From Vallitalea pronyensis (GTDB taxonomy: Bacteria > Bacillota > Clostridia > Lachnospirales > Vallitaleaceae), in contig NZ_CP058649.1 in the NCBI RefSeq assembly GCF_018141445.1, forward strand, positions 5,723,001 through 5,787,000: 64,000 nucleotides of DNA, read 5' to 3'. Position 1 is the first letter of the stretch, and every line of letters begins with the position of its first letter. The notes below the pieces were generated by a model. The model saw only the letters and a list, made by a program, of their open reading frames with translations. It had not been told where the DNA came from and ran no database searches. Made by a program: the position numbers and the translations under genes. This document shows, in pieces, positions 6,928 to 16,021 of the stretch.

Positions 6928-8253
6928 CTACGGTATAATGATCTTTTTTACCAATGTACCATCACCCTTTTTCTTGGAGTAGACGGTCATATCTCTATCC
7001 TCTAAACTCTTAATGGTTTTTTCATAGATATATTGATCTTCGCCTATGATGTCTTCGGATGTTTTTTCTTGATTTCTTTTAATGAGCTTTTCATATTCTA
7101 TATATTCCAGCAAGGTATTATCGGAGGCTAGATTCACATCTTTTTCATCAATATCATAATAGTTCACTTCAAAATATGCATTATTTTCATGGCCGTTTGG
7201 CGCATATTTTTTACGTACAACATAGATAAGATTACTGTCCTCATCGACTTCCCTCTCAGTGGTTACAGAATTCGCATGATGTGTTGGTGATGCTTGACTC
7301 TCTTTTCCATTTGTAAGACATATTAAACTGACAACCATCATGACAATAACTGCAATAATGGTATACATTAACTTATTTTTTCGTTTACTGGCAATAAACT
7401 TAATACGTTTTTTAATTTCTTTTTCGCCGTTTTGAATGGATGTGGTACATGGGATAAATTTACTTTTACGTAATGCTGTTTTTAGAAGGACTTTTGCATA
7501 GAGTTTTCGATTACTCGTGATCTCCAACACCCGTTGATCACAGAGAAGTTCCATATCTCTCCTAATGGTAAACGTGGCAATCCACATGATGGGATTAAAC
7601 CATTGCACGCATAGTAGAACGGTATTTAATAAATTATAAAACACATCCCCATATTTTACATGGCATAACTCATGAAAAAATATCTGACGCATTTCATCCA
7701 TGGTATACCCCTCAGGTATCATAATCTTAGGTCTAAATATACCCGTCAACATAGGGGTAGGATATCCACTTAGTATCTCAATGTCTTTTGTTATATGTAA
7801 CGTACTCTTACACCTCTTAAACAGCAGCTTGATGTCCTTATTTTCGCATGTTTTTAGTCGATTTACACGTATAAAAAATACCATATAAACAAGTATAAAA
7901 TAAGATGCTGATAGTGCAACACCTATTAACCAAATCTTCATAATACGATCAAGCATGTTACTATTTAATGTAATGAACTGTTGCCCATTACCACTAGGAC
8001 TATAATATATTTTAACGGATTCTTGTAAGCGATAGTCGTACTCTTTTACGATTGCTTGGTCAGATGAAGGTATATTCTTAAATAAGCTGGCATCACTTTC
8101 TGGGAGACTAGGAATCAATAATCGTATAAGCAGGATTGCCCATATATAAAACTGCCATTTAGGGGATAACTTATTTTTGAATATACGTTTTATGATAAGA
8201 AGGATAATAGCTGTTATACTACCTGTTATTGTCATATCCAGTAAAACATTCAC
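6928..8253 (-). CDS. BlaR1/MecR1-type M56 metalloprotease sensor
   Basis: 441 residues. Four N-terminal membrane helices enclose a cytoplasmic zinc metalloprotease domain with HELCH (in FFHELCHVKYGD), the M56 signature. After a further helix (about residues 298-315, MYTIIAVIVMMVVSLICL) comes an extracytoplasmic C-terminal domain of about 120 residues. It is not a penicillin-binding domain: no SxxK or KTG is visible. The signal sensed is therefore unlikely to be a beta-lactam. By family analogy a ligand triggers the protease, which inactivates the BlaI-type repressor encoded six bases upstream. No obvious target gene lies beyond the pair, which may be autoregulated or act elsewhere. Confidence 0.8.
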   Translation of the reverse strand: MNVLLDMTITGSITAIILLIIKRIFKNKLSPKWQFYIWAILLIRLLIPSLPESDASLFKNIPSSDQAIVKEYDYRLQESVKIYYSPSGNGQQFITLNSNMLDRIMKIWLIGVALSASYFILVYMVFFIRVNRLKTCENKDIKLLFKRCKSTLHITKDIEILSGYPTPMLTGIFRPKIMIPEGYTMDEMRQIFFHELCHVKYGDVFYNLLNTVLLCVQWFNPIMWIATFTIRRDMELLCDQRVLEITSNRKLYAKVLLKTALRKSKFIPCTTSIQNGEKEIKKRIKFIASKRKNKLMYTIIAVIVMMVVSLICLTNGKESQASPTHHANSVTTEREVDEDSNLIYVVRKKYAPNGHENNAYFEVNYYDIDEKDVNLASDNTLLEYIEYEKLIKRNQEKTSEDIIGEDQYIYEKTIKSLEDRDMTVYSKKKGDGTLVKKIIIP

Positions 8254-8259
8254 CTATTA

Positions 8260-8625
8260 TCACTCCCCATCAATTTTTTCTATGATATCCATAAGCTCCT
8301 TTTGTTCATCTTCTGATAGATTACTATCCATCACTAAAGTTGATACCATCATCGATATGGACCCATCAAACACTCTCGATAGAAATTTTTGAGCCTCTTG
8401 CTGTTTGCATTCTGACTCTTCAGCAATTGGGTAGTACTTAAAATTACCTGTGGTTTTATCAGCTGATACAGCTCCCTTTTTAACTAATCGGGACACCAAT
8501 GTACGTATAGTAGAATAACTCCATTCGCTATCATCTAACAAAGCGGTAATTTCTTTTAGTGTGATATGCGGACGTTCCCATAACACCTTCATAACCATCC
8601 ATTCGGATTCACTTAGTTTTTTCAT
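8260..8625 (-). CDS. BlaI/MecI/CopY family repressor
   Basis: 121 residues. The winged-helix domain is typical (KLSESEWMVMKVLWE, then ITALLDDSEWSYSTIRTLVSRLVKKG), followed by a dimerisation helix region. A longer frame starts at 8694, but AAAGGAGCG before the ATG at 8625 and family alignment (MKKLSESEW) favour 8625. It is transcribed with the M56 sensor from a TTGACA promoter (8666-8694); the repressor probably binds near that promoter. Confidence 0.88.
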   Translation of the reverse strand: MKKLSESEWMVMKVLWERPHITLKEITALLDDSEWSYSTIRTLVSRLVKKGAVSADKTTGNFKYYPIAEESECKQQEAQKFLSRVFDGSISMMVSTLVMDSNLSEDEQKELMDIIEKIDGE

Positions 8626-8665
8626 GTATAACGCTCCTTTGGTGTTAATAAAATCATATACTATT

Positions 8666-8694
8666 AGTTTACGATTGTGGTCCCCTTTTGTCAA
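8666..8694 (-). promoter_or_regulatory. Promoter of the BlaI/BlaR1-type operon
   Basis: Minus strand -35 TTGACA (8689-8694), 17-bp spacer, -10 TAAACT (8666-8671). I could not identify a clear BlaI-type palindrome. Confidence 0.65.
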
Positions 8695-8741
8695 GAAAAG
8701 CCTGAGAAATTTTCAAAATTTTTATGCTTTTAACCAAATAG

Positions 8742-8817
8742 AGGGTTAATCCATGGATAGCAAAAGAACGTGTTTTACCTAGAAACCATTCTAAAAAACT
8801 ATTTATGGACTAACCCT
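8742..8817. repeat. Inverted repeat, 19-nt arms
   Basis: Arms 8742-8760 and 8799-8817 pair with three mismatches (AGGGTTAATCCATGGATAG against the complement of the right arm), loop 38 nt. It lies between the end of the amidohydrolase gene and the blaI-type promoter. Probably a terminator-like or MITE-like element. Confidence 0.45.
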
Positions 8818-8875
8818 TGCATATTGATTGTCTTCTTATAACAACTATTATTGCTGATAATAAAACGACAGATCA

Positions 8876-9907
8876 CTATAGACCCAAAAGCTTCTTAGCA
8901 TTTTTATATAACATGTGATTCCTTGCTTCATCGTCATGTTCTGTTGCGATTAACACTCTAGAAAGTGTTATGGCTTGAGGAAGTGCAGGCCAATCAGACC
9001 CAAATATTAATCTTTCGTATCCCACCTCTTCCATTAAATAACGGATACTATCTGCTGATTGACACGATAATTCTGCGTAACTTCCAGGAAATGCTTTCAT
9101 ATATTTTGCCACAAGCTGATACTCAGCAATACCGCTATGACCAAACACAAACTTAAAATCATGTGGTAAATGTTTTAATAAATCGCCGAACAGTTCTACC
9201 CGTGTAGATTTTATTAACTTCCACATGGTATTGGATGTATTTTCCTGTTTGATATGGGTTAATGAACCGGTGTGTAATAAAACTGTAAAATCAACGCTGT
9301 AACAAGCTTTTAGCAATTGGATAAGCGGTTCAAAATCATCTTTAAGCTCCATATCGCTAATTTTGAGTTTCAGTCCTTTAAAGCCAAGTTTTTTGTATCG
9401 CTTAATTTTTTCTTCCATTTGAGGATCCTGAGGATGTACCGAGCAAAATGCTGTGAATCGCTCCGGAAATTCCTTTGCAAGCTTTAGAGCCTCCATGGAA
9501 CGGTCACTTTTCTTTGTACTAAGAGGAAGGACCACGTTATGCTTAATGCTATTCTCCTGTTGTGACCGAAAACAATTCTCATAGGTTCCTCCATTGGCCA
9601 TATCTTTAAAAATGCTATAGCCGTCAAGAGAAAACTTAATAACTGACCATATACCTTTACGTTTTTCATTCACATCAATCTTCGTCCAATAAGGCACGGA
9701 TAAATCCATTTTTTCAATGGGTGGAAGAGTTTTATACGCCACCTTATTACCTTTTGTATTAGGATCAACAACTTTTAGAGGAAGTACGTTAGACATATGG
9801 GTATGAAAATCAATAATATCAAGCTTTCCATCATAGTCAATTATAAAATCCCCTTCATCATTTAACTTTAAATAGCGTTCTTGCTTAACAAATTCTTGCT
9901 TTGTCAT
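8876..9907 (-). CDS. Amidohydrolase 2 family metal-dependent hydrolase
   Basis: 343 residues with the amidohydrolase_2 TIM-barrel signatures: metal motif IDFHTHMSN, VLLHTG, FVFGHSGI and the C-terminal IFGSDWP with its catalytic aspartate. Relatives decarboxylate or hydrolyse small (often aromatic) acids or lactones; the substrate is unknown. GGAGG before the ATG at 9907 rules out the longer frame starting at 9934. It is the last gene of a three-gene operon with a TetR regulator (stop at 9936, overlapping the longer start) and a membrane protein. Confidence 0.8.
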   Translation of the reverse strand: MTKQEFVKQERYLKLNDEGDFIIDYDGKLDIIDFHTHMSNVLPLKVVDPNTKGNKVAYKTLPPIEKMDLSVPYWTKIDVNEKRKGIWSVIKFSLDGYSIFKDMANGGTYENCFRSQQENSIKHNVVLPLSTKKSDRSMEALKLAKEFPERFTAFCSVHPQDPQMEEKIKRYKKLGFKGLKLKISDMELKDDFEPLIQLLKACYSVDFTVLLHTGSLTHIKQENTSNTMWKLIKSTRVELFGDLLKHLPHDFKFVFGHSGIAEYQLVAKYMKAFPGSYAELSCQSADSIRYLMEEVGYERLIFGSDWPALPQAITLSRVLIATEHDDEARNHMLYKNAKKLLGL

Positions 9908-9935
9908 ATAAAGACCTCCATTCATGGTCAGCACC

Positions 9936-10538
9936 CTATTTACTTAAGTTACCCATGAGTACATTAAATATACGAATCACCACATCATGCATATTTTCAT
10001 TTTCATCAAATTCAAAGTTCTCCAAATTCACTATACAAGTGGTAATGATATAGGCGGCCACCTTCACATCCAAATCCTCTTTTAATTCACCTTTTTGGAT
10101 ATAGGCCGTTAGCACTTTCTCAAGCAGTCGGTAGCTTTTGGGTATTTCATTTTTTAACACTTTTCTTCGGACTTCTTGAGGGCATTCGTTCATGAACTTA
10201 TCCTTTAATTGAATAAGTACAAGATCTTCATCTTCAAACTCCGTCGCATCTTCCAACATTTTTAGTAAATACTCTCTAAAAGTTAAAGTATCTATATATT
10301 GCTCGGTTTTTTCTAATGTATCTTTTTTCCGATCACCAATCTGACTGAACGTATAGGTATACAAATCATCCTTATTTTCAAAATACTGATAAAAACTTCC
10401 TTTCGGTATTTCTGCACATCCTACAATACCATCAATGGTGACTTTGTTATAATGGCTTTTAGAAAACTCAAGAACTGCTGCATCAATAATACGTTGTCTT
10501 TTCTCTTCTGACAAATTAAAAAACGTATCTTTTGGCAT
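9936..10538 (-). CDS. TetR family transcriptional regulator
   Basis: 200 residues with an N-terminal TetR helix-turn-helix (EEKRQRIIDAAVLEFS, then IVGCAEIPKGSFYQYFENKDDL). The C-terminal ligand domain is not recognisable to subfamily. GGAGGGAG precedes the ATG. It lies between the membrane protein and the amidohydrolase, and probably represses the operon through the two TGAC-N5-GTCA sites that overlap the start region of the promoter at 11476-11504. Confidence 0.88.
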   Translation of the reverse strand: MPKDTFFNLSEEKRQRIIDAAVLEFSKSHYNKVTIDGIVGCAEIPKGSFYQYFENKDDLYTYTFSQIGDRKKDTLEKTEQYIDTLTFREYLLKMLEDATEFEDEDLVLIQLKDKFMNECPQEVRRKVLKNEIPKSYRLLEKVLTAYIQKGELKEDLDVKVAAYIITTCIVNLENFEFDENENMHDVVIRIFNVLMGNLSK

Positions 10539-10566
10539 ATTTATCTCCCTCCAATTTTTAATGACG

Positions 10567-11334
10567 TTAAACGGATGTTTTGCTTAACGCCTTCACAATC
10601 CATCGTCTAATTTCAAGGACGTACAACACTGTTACCCACCAATAAACCACATTATTAAAACCTGTTGTTAACGCTTCTCCCTTACCCATCATGTAAAATT
10701 CAATGAGATGAATACTGCTGTAGATAACAAAAACCATTGTCAAGTAACGGGTTCTTTTATCCAGAGCTATGATGGCAAATATACCGATAACAATACCCAC
10801 AATAACACCAAGGGATATGACATTCATATCATCGGTCATAAAATAGATGATGATGGATCCCCCTAGGTATAGGAAAAACCCTACAAAAAACATGGCTATT
10901 TTTTTCTTCTTTGTTGCATCAATGTCTAGATGCTTCGTAAAATAAACCCATGCAATAATTAAGAAAACAAACGTAAGGGACTTAATCGAACTCATCACCA
11001 TAAGCAAATTATTACTTGTTGCTTCTTCAAGTCCAACTTCAATAACTTCTGGGTTGCCAATATAGTAGTATATGGCTATACAGAATGAAATAACCGCTGT
11101 TAAATAGGTGATTCCATAAAACAGCTGGAATTTCTTAAAATAGGGATTTACAGTTCTACCTGATTTAGAAAATCCCCAAAAAGCTATCATACTTCCTGTA
11201 AAAAACAAAAGAGCTTCTATGCTGATATCCACAAGACCTGTTTGGGTTGCTGATGATAGAATCCAATAACCGATACCTGCGATAACTGTTGCCATAACAA
11301 CATCTTTCCAATAACTGTTATTTCTATTTTTCAT
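10567..11334 (-). CDS. Multi-pass membrane protein of unknown function
   Basis: 255 residues with about seven or eight hydrophobic helices and short charged loops; no motif I can name. The N-terminus is MKNRNNSYWKDVVMATVIAG, with a first helix near residues 13-28. AAAGGAGG precedes the ATG. It is the first gene of the operon with TetR and the amidohydrolase, so it could be a transporter or sensor for the compound handled by the hydrolase. Confidence 0.7.
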   Translation of the reverse strand: MKNRNNSYWKDVVMATVIAGIGYWILSSATQTGLVDISIEALLFFTGSMIAFWGFSKSGRTVNPYFKKFQLFYGITYLTAVISFCIAIYYYIGNPEVIEVGLEEATSNNLLMVMSSIKSLTFVFLIIAWVYFTKHLDIDATKKKKIAMFFVGFFLYLGGSIIIYFMTDDMNVISLGVIVGIVIGIFAIIALDKRTRYLTMVFVIYSSIHLIEFYMMGKGEALTTGFNNVVYWWVTVLYVLEIRRWIVKALSKTSV

Positions 11335-11448
11335 TCTAACTGCCTCCTTTGCATATTACAATGTTTTTTATGGTTTTTTTTAAGTACAATGTAATGCTGA
11401 AGTAGACTCCCCCCTTTGTATGTCTTGATTACGTTTTAAAATCATTTG

Positions 11449-11504
11449 TGACTATTAGTCATATGACTTATGGTCATATTAACATGGTTTATTGTGATTG
11501 TCAA
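11449..11504 (-). promoter_or_regulatory. Promoter with two TGAC-N5-GTCA operators
   Basis: Minus strand -35 TTGACA (11499-11504), 17-bp spacer, -10 TAATAT (11476-11481). Two dyads, TGACTTATGGTCA (11464-11476) and TGACTATTAGTCA (11449-11461), start at the -10 and cover the transcription start, 15 bp centre to centre. This is the position for repression, most simply by the TetR protein of the operon. Confidence 0.75.
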
Positions 11505-11698
11505 TGCTGTGGTGGTATATTTTTTGATTTGTGGTGATTAAGTTATGGGATGGATGATGTGTTGTTGAGGGGGTTAAGAGTTTTGGGCTAATATAAGGGA
11601 TTTCGTTATTATTGTTTTTATTTTAATTTTTGCTATGCTGCAAGATTTTATGTACTACTTGTTCAGTGTTGTTGTGTTTATGAGTTTAGGGCTATTAT

Positions 11699-12009
11699 AA
11701 GGGGTATATGATAGGTTTAACTTGCCTTTCCTTGAGGTGCGAGCCGGTCTGCGTTAAACCTATCATATACCCCTTTGCTCTCATACGTGTTATGGTGATT
11801 AGTTTTTCTTTTGGGAAATGATATTTTTATTATTTGGAATTTTGTTATTACTGTTTTTGTTATATTCTATGCTACAAGATATATGTACTGCTTGTTGAGC
11901 GTTTTTAGATGTTATGAGTTTAGGGCTGGTACAAGGGGTATATAATGGGTTTAACTTGCCTTTCCTTGGGATGCGAGCCGGTCTGCGTTAAACCCATTAT
12001 ATACCCCTT
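11699..12009 (+). repeat. Long hairpins 1 and 2 of the hairpin array
   Basis: Two perfect 23-bp stems (11699-11721/11753-11775 and 11933-11955/11987-12009), 234 bp apart, with flanks that are also repeated. The stem sequences differ at four positions but stay paired in both copies (TGATAGG against TAATGGG, with matching changes in the right arms). The 31-nt loops are nearly identical, with blocks CTTGCCTTTCCTTG and GCGAGCCGGTCTGC. No coding potential; they lie downstream of the GH65 gene. Confidence 0.8.
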
Positions 12010-12150
12010 TTCTCTCATGCGTGCTGTGTTGATTAGTTTCTCATTTGGGTAATGGTTATTTTATTATTTAGGATTTCATCTTACTGTTTGTGTTTTTTTA
12101 ATTCTCCACTTTGTAACACTTGCAATATCAACTATGCATTAGCTTATAAC

Positions 12151-12727
12151 AAAGGTAATATAGTTGATTCAGTGCTGACCTGCTTGCCCCTCAAGGAAAG
12201 GCAAGCTGAATCTAATATATTACCTTCTACTAGCCACCATTTCCCCTCTACAACATTCTTTTCTTACCCACAACGCACTACCCTAAAATCTTTTTCTCTC
12301 TATCTCTAACCACAACAAAGGGAATATAGTGGATTTTGCGCAGACCGGCTCGCTCCTCAAGGAAAGGCAAGCAAAATACACTATTTTCCCTTCCTATTAG
12401 CCCAAATCTCCCCACCACAACATGTCCTTTTAACCCACAACGCACTACCCTATAATCTCTTTCTTACTATCTCTAGCCACAACAAAGGGAATATAGTGGA
12501 TTTTACGCTGACCGGCTCGCCCCCCAAGGAAAGGCAAGTAAAATACACTATTTTCCCTTTCTATTAGCCACCATCTCCCCTCTACAAAACGTTTTTCTGA
12601 CCCACAACGCACTACCCCAAAATCTCTTTCTCTCTATCTTTAGCCACAACAAAGGGAACATAGTGGATTTTGCGCTGACCGGCTCGCCCCTCAAGGAAAG
12701 GCAAGCAATATACACTATGTTCCCTTT
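12151..12727 (-). repeat. Long hairpins 3 to 6 of the hairpin array (inverted orientation)
   Basis: Four hairpins with left arms starting at about 12151, 12317, 12484 and 12651, a period of 166-167 bp; the intervening sequence (…CCCACAACGCACTACCC…) is repeated too. Stems are 21-23 bp with few mismatches, and hairpin 6 shows compensating changes. The loop carries the reverse complement of the hairpin 1-2 core (GACCGGCTCGC, CTCAAGGAAAGGCAAG). Within the loop GCTTGCC/GGCAAGC pairs perfectly in hairpin 3 and with one A.C (G.U on the other strand) in the others. The gap 11505-12857 holds nothing else that I can identify. Confidence 0.8.
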
Positions 12728-12857
12728 CTATTAGCCCCTATGTCCCCACCACAACATGTCCTCTTAACCCACAACGCTCTACCCAAAATCTCTTTCTCTC
12801 TATCTCCAGCCACAAAAAAAGAGCCGCCTCATGCACTAACACAAGACAACCCATCCT

Positions 12858-15131
12858 CTACTTACTTATAACCAACGCTTCCCCCTTATCATAAACCTTT
12901 AACGGCTCACCCTCTAACAACACAAAATGAACCCCATCACCATCCACCTTAACCCTAATCCTTCTATCCTTAAAAGTAATATGAAAACTGTAACTATCCC
13001 ACTGTTGTGGTAAATGAGCATTAAAATGCAACTCCCCATCTACTTCACGCATGCCACCAAAACCAAAAACTATCGACAACCATGTACCTGCCATATTCGC
13101 AGTATGCACACCTGCTGTTGTATTATGATGCATGTCATCAATATCTGTCCTGGCTGAATGGATAAAATAATCATACCCTTTATCATAATAACCTAACTCA
13201 TTAGCCATGATACTGAAAATACATGTGGATAATGAAGAATCATGGGTTGTAATCTTTTCGTAGTAATCATAATCGCGTTTCTTCTGTTCCTGATCAAACT
13301 GATGACCTAATAAAAATTCAAGAAGAATTAAATCAGCCTGTTTACAAACCTGAGCACGATAAATATTCAAAGGATGATAATGCATAAGAATTGGTCGTTT
13401 ATCTTTGCTTCTTTCAAAATCCCAAAGTGGTTTTTGGAAAAAACTATCATCCTGTGGGTACAATTTACGCTTGTGGTCATAGGGTACATACATCTTCTTA
13501 GAAGCTTTATCAAAATCTTGTAATTCTTGTGAGTCTAAACCAATCTTATCCACTAATGCTTGATACTCTTTAGGGTACTTTTTCTCGATCTGCTTAGCAG
13601 CTTCATAAGCATTCCTAAGGTTATGTGCTGCCATGAGATTGGTATAGACATTGTTATTAACCACTGCTGTGTATTCATCTGGTCCTGTTACACAACATAT
13701 ATGAAATGCTTCTTGGTCATTGTAATGTCCAATCTGTAACCATAATCTTGCTGTCTCAATCAGCATCTCAAGCCCTGCTTCCACAAGAAAAGCTTCATCA
13801 TTGGTTGCTTCCACATACTTACAGACGGTATATGCAATATCCGCATTAATATGGTATTGAGCTGTACCTGCTGGATAATACGCTGAACATTCCTCACCAT
13901 TAATGGTACGCCATGGGTATAAAGCACCTTTTTTATATTGCATGTCTTCACGTCTTTTTCTAGCTGCATCTAATAGATGGTATCGGTATTCCACCAGTTT
14001 TTTGGCTATATTCGGGTTGGTGTAGATAAAGAAAGGCAGTATGTAGATCTCCGTATCCCAGAAATAATGCCCTTCATAGCCTTCTCCTGTCAAGCCTTTT
14101 GCCGCTATGTTGGTATAACCATCACGACCAACGGATTGCAGCAAATGAAACATGTTAAACCGTATACCTTGTAATGTGGCATCATCACCTTTAATTTCAA
14201 CATCTGCATGCTCCCAAAATGAATGGAGATACGCTTTTTGCTTCACAACATAGGCATGGTAACCTAGGTTGTAAGCTTCTTCTATACACTTTTTTGATGC
14301 ACTATCCATCTGTTCATGTTGAGTATTCTCGTAAGTATGATAGGTGACATATTTTTCCAAGGTGATTGCCTTGTTGTTTGTGGCTGCTAGGGTATAGTGA
14401 TGTGCAATGAACTTATCTTTTTGCTCTAGGGTACGTTGTATCTGCCCATCATATATCAAACGATGCTTCATTAAAGTGATTAATCCAAGTTCAGATGATT
14501 TTGTTTTTGAAACAAGTTCACCTAGCTCATGGGTAATCTGCGTTTTAACGACCCTTAGTTCATCGCCCTGAAACTCTACGCCAATTCTTGGGTCGTCAGC
14601 TTTGGTAATATTGGTTACGTCACCATCTAAAGATGAAACCAATGTGATATCGCCGTCAAAGTTAAGAGGTGTTAAGGTGAGTTTATTTAACATCAGGTGC
14701 TTGTTATCCAAACTCAGCAACCTTTCACTACGGTACGCCACCGTATACCCTTTAGAGGAAGTCCACTTAAATGAACGTATAAGTATCCCTTCCCTAAAGT
14801 TAATATGGCGTTCATAATCGTCAATGGTACCTGTGGCCAAATCCAGTTTTTCACCTTGGATGAAGATAGCCGTTCGTTTACCATCTGTTACATTGAGCAT
14901 GGCATGACTTCGATGAGGGTACCCGTTGTACTTTTCACCATAGGTTAAATCATAATAATCATAAAAACCATTGATAAACGTGCCATCATGACCACCAAAT
15001 GACGTACCTTCCTCGAAATTGCCTCTTGTTCCAATATACCCGTTACCTAGGGCAAATAAGGTCTCATGTAACGGATAGTTGTTGGGGTCTAAAGCATCTT
15101 CCTTAATCCCCCAGACATCTATGTTATGCAT
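12858..15131 (-). CDS. Glycoside hydrolase family 65 disaccharide phosphorylase
   Basis: 757 residues, the usual GH65 length. N-terminal beta-sandwich (ETLFALGNGYIGTRGNFEEG), linker, (alpha/alpha)6 barrel and a short C-terminal beta domain. The catalytic acid is the Glu of GPDEY (about residue 486). GH65 enzymes phosphorolyse alpha-glucosides (maltose, trehalose, kojibiose, nigerose) to beta-glucose-1-phosphate and a sugar; the YYPAGTAQYHINADIAY stretch reminds me of kojibiose phosphorylases, but specificity cannot be settled here. It acts in the cytoplasm on the sugar brought in by the ABC importer upstream. No beta-phosphoglucomutase gene is in the window. Confidence 0.88.
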   Translation of the reverse strand: MHNIDVWGIKEDALDPNNYPLHETLFALGNGYIGTRGNFEEGTSFGGHDGTFINGFYDYYDLTYGEKYNGYPHRSHAMLNVTDGKRTAIFIQGEKLDLATGTIDDYERHINFREGILIRSFKWTSSKGYTVAYRSERLLSLDNKHLMLNKLTLTPLNFDGDITLVSSLDGDVTNITKADDPRIGVEFQGDELRVVKTQITHELGELVSKTKSSELGLITLMKHRLIYDGQIQRTLEQKDKFIAHHYTLAATNNKAITLEKYVTYHTYENTQHEQMDSASKKCIEEAYNLGYHAYVVKQKAYLHSFWEHADVEIKGDDATLQGIRFNMFHLLQSVGRDGYTNIAAKGLTGEGYEGHYFWDTEIYILPFFIYTNPNIAKKLVEYRYHLLDAARKRREDMQYKKGALYPWRTINGEECSAYYPAGTAQYHINADIAYTVCKYVEATNDEAFLVEAGLEMLIETARLWLQIGHYNDQEAFHICCVTGPDEYTAVVNNNVYTNLMAAHNLRNAYEAAKQIEKKYPKEYQALVDKIGLDSQELQDFDKASKKMYVPYDHKRKLYPQDDSFFQKPLWDFERSKDKRPILMHYHPLNIYRAQVCKQADLILLEFLLGHQFDQEQKKRDYDYYEKITTHDSSLSTCIFSIMANELGYYDKGYDYFIHSARTDIDDMHHNTTAGVHTANMAGTWLSIVFGFGGMREVDGELHFNAHLPQQWDSYSFHITFKDRRIRVKVDGDGVHFVLLEGEPLKVYDKGEALVISK

Positions 15132-15184
15132 GTTGCTTCACTTCCTATCATTCATTAAGCTTCCTACTATGTGACATGCTATCC

Positions 15185-16021
15185 TTACTTGATAGCTCCA
15201 GCTGTTACCCCTTTTATAATGTGCTTTTGCGCAAGCATATAGAAGATAATAACAGGGATAATGGTTAATACTAGACCTGCCATGGCTAAATTCCATTGGA
15301 TGGTAAACTCCCCAAAGAAATAGAACGTTGATAGGGGTATGGTTCTAAGTCCCTTATCAGATAAGACAAGTGATGGGAGTAAGAAGTCATTCCATATCCA
15401 TATCAAGTCAAGAATAATAACCGTAACCGTTGTTGGTTTCAGCACTGGAAAAATAATCTTCCAGAATGTTTTCCATTTATTACAGCCGTCAATGGTGGCT
15501 GCTTCCTCAAGAGAAGTCGGAATACTCTTAATGAAGCCATGGAATAGGAAAACGGCCATACTGGAACCAAATCCCACATACATATAAATCAGGCCAAATC
15601 GTGTATTTAACATACTTAGGAACGTATTGTTGGTCACAAACCCCATGACCTGCATGAGTGGCATCATAACCGCTTGAAAAGGAATAAGCATGGTTGCAAT
15701 AAATGTAAAGAAGATAACTTTACTGATCACATGCTTTGTACGAACGAGCATCCATGCTGTCATGGATGACAAAACCACAATAATACCAATACTGATAACC
15801 GTTACAAAAAGTGAATTCATAAATGCATTCAGATAACTCATCTTACTCATGGCTGTTCTAAAATACTCAAAACTAATTGTACTGGGTAGACTTAATACAC
15901 TTTCATACATTTCAGCTCGATTCTTAAAGGCATTAACAACCATAATGTATACGGGTGATAGGTAAATAATACCTACGATAACAGCCAAGATTTCAATGAT
16001 TATTTTTTTTGTTTTACCCAT
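15185..16021 (-). CDS. Carbohydrate ABC transporter permease, MalG type
   Basis: 278 residues with six membrane helices and the EAA loop that docks the ATPase (EAATIDGCNKWKTFWKIIFP). The C-terminal GVTAGAIK ending is typical of CUT1 MalG-type permeases. Its ATG shares one base with the stop of the MalF-type gene, indicating translational coupling. No ATPase is encoded in this operon; CUT1 systems often use a shared MsiK-type ATPase. Confidence 0.9.
   Translation of the reverse strand: MGKTKKIIIEILAVIVGIIYLSPVYIMVVNAFKNRAEMYESVLSLPSTISFEYFRTAMSKMSYLNAFMNSLFVTVISIGIIVVLSSMTAWMLVRTKHVISKVIFFTFIATMLIPFQAVMMPLMQVMGFVTNNTFLSMLNTRFGLIYMYVGFGSSMAVFLFHGFIKSIPTSLEEAATIDGCNKWKTFWKIIFPVLKPTTVTVIILDLIWIWNDFLLPSLVLSDKGLRTIPLSTFYFFGEFTIQWNLAMAGLVLTIIPVIIFYMLAQKHIIKGVTAGAIK

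Noticed and set aside
12052..12309. 85-codon ORF in the hairpin array
   Set aside because: It crosses a hairpin and repeated flanks; composition follows the repeats, with no RBS.
11699..12727. CRISPR-like array
   Set aside because: The period is 166-234 bp, the repeated unit is a long hairpin, the intervening sequences are also repeats, the orientation switches, and there are no cas genes.
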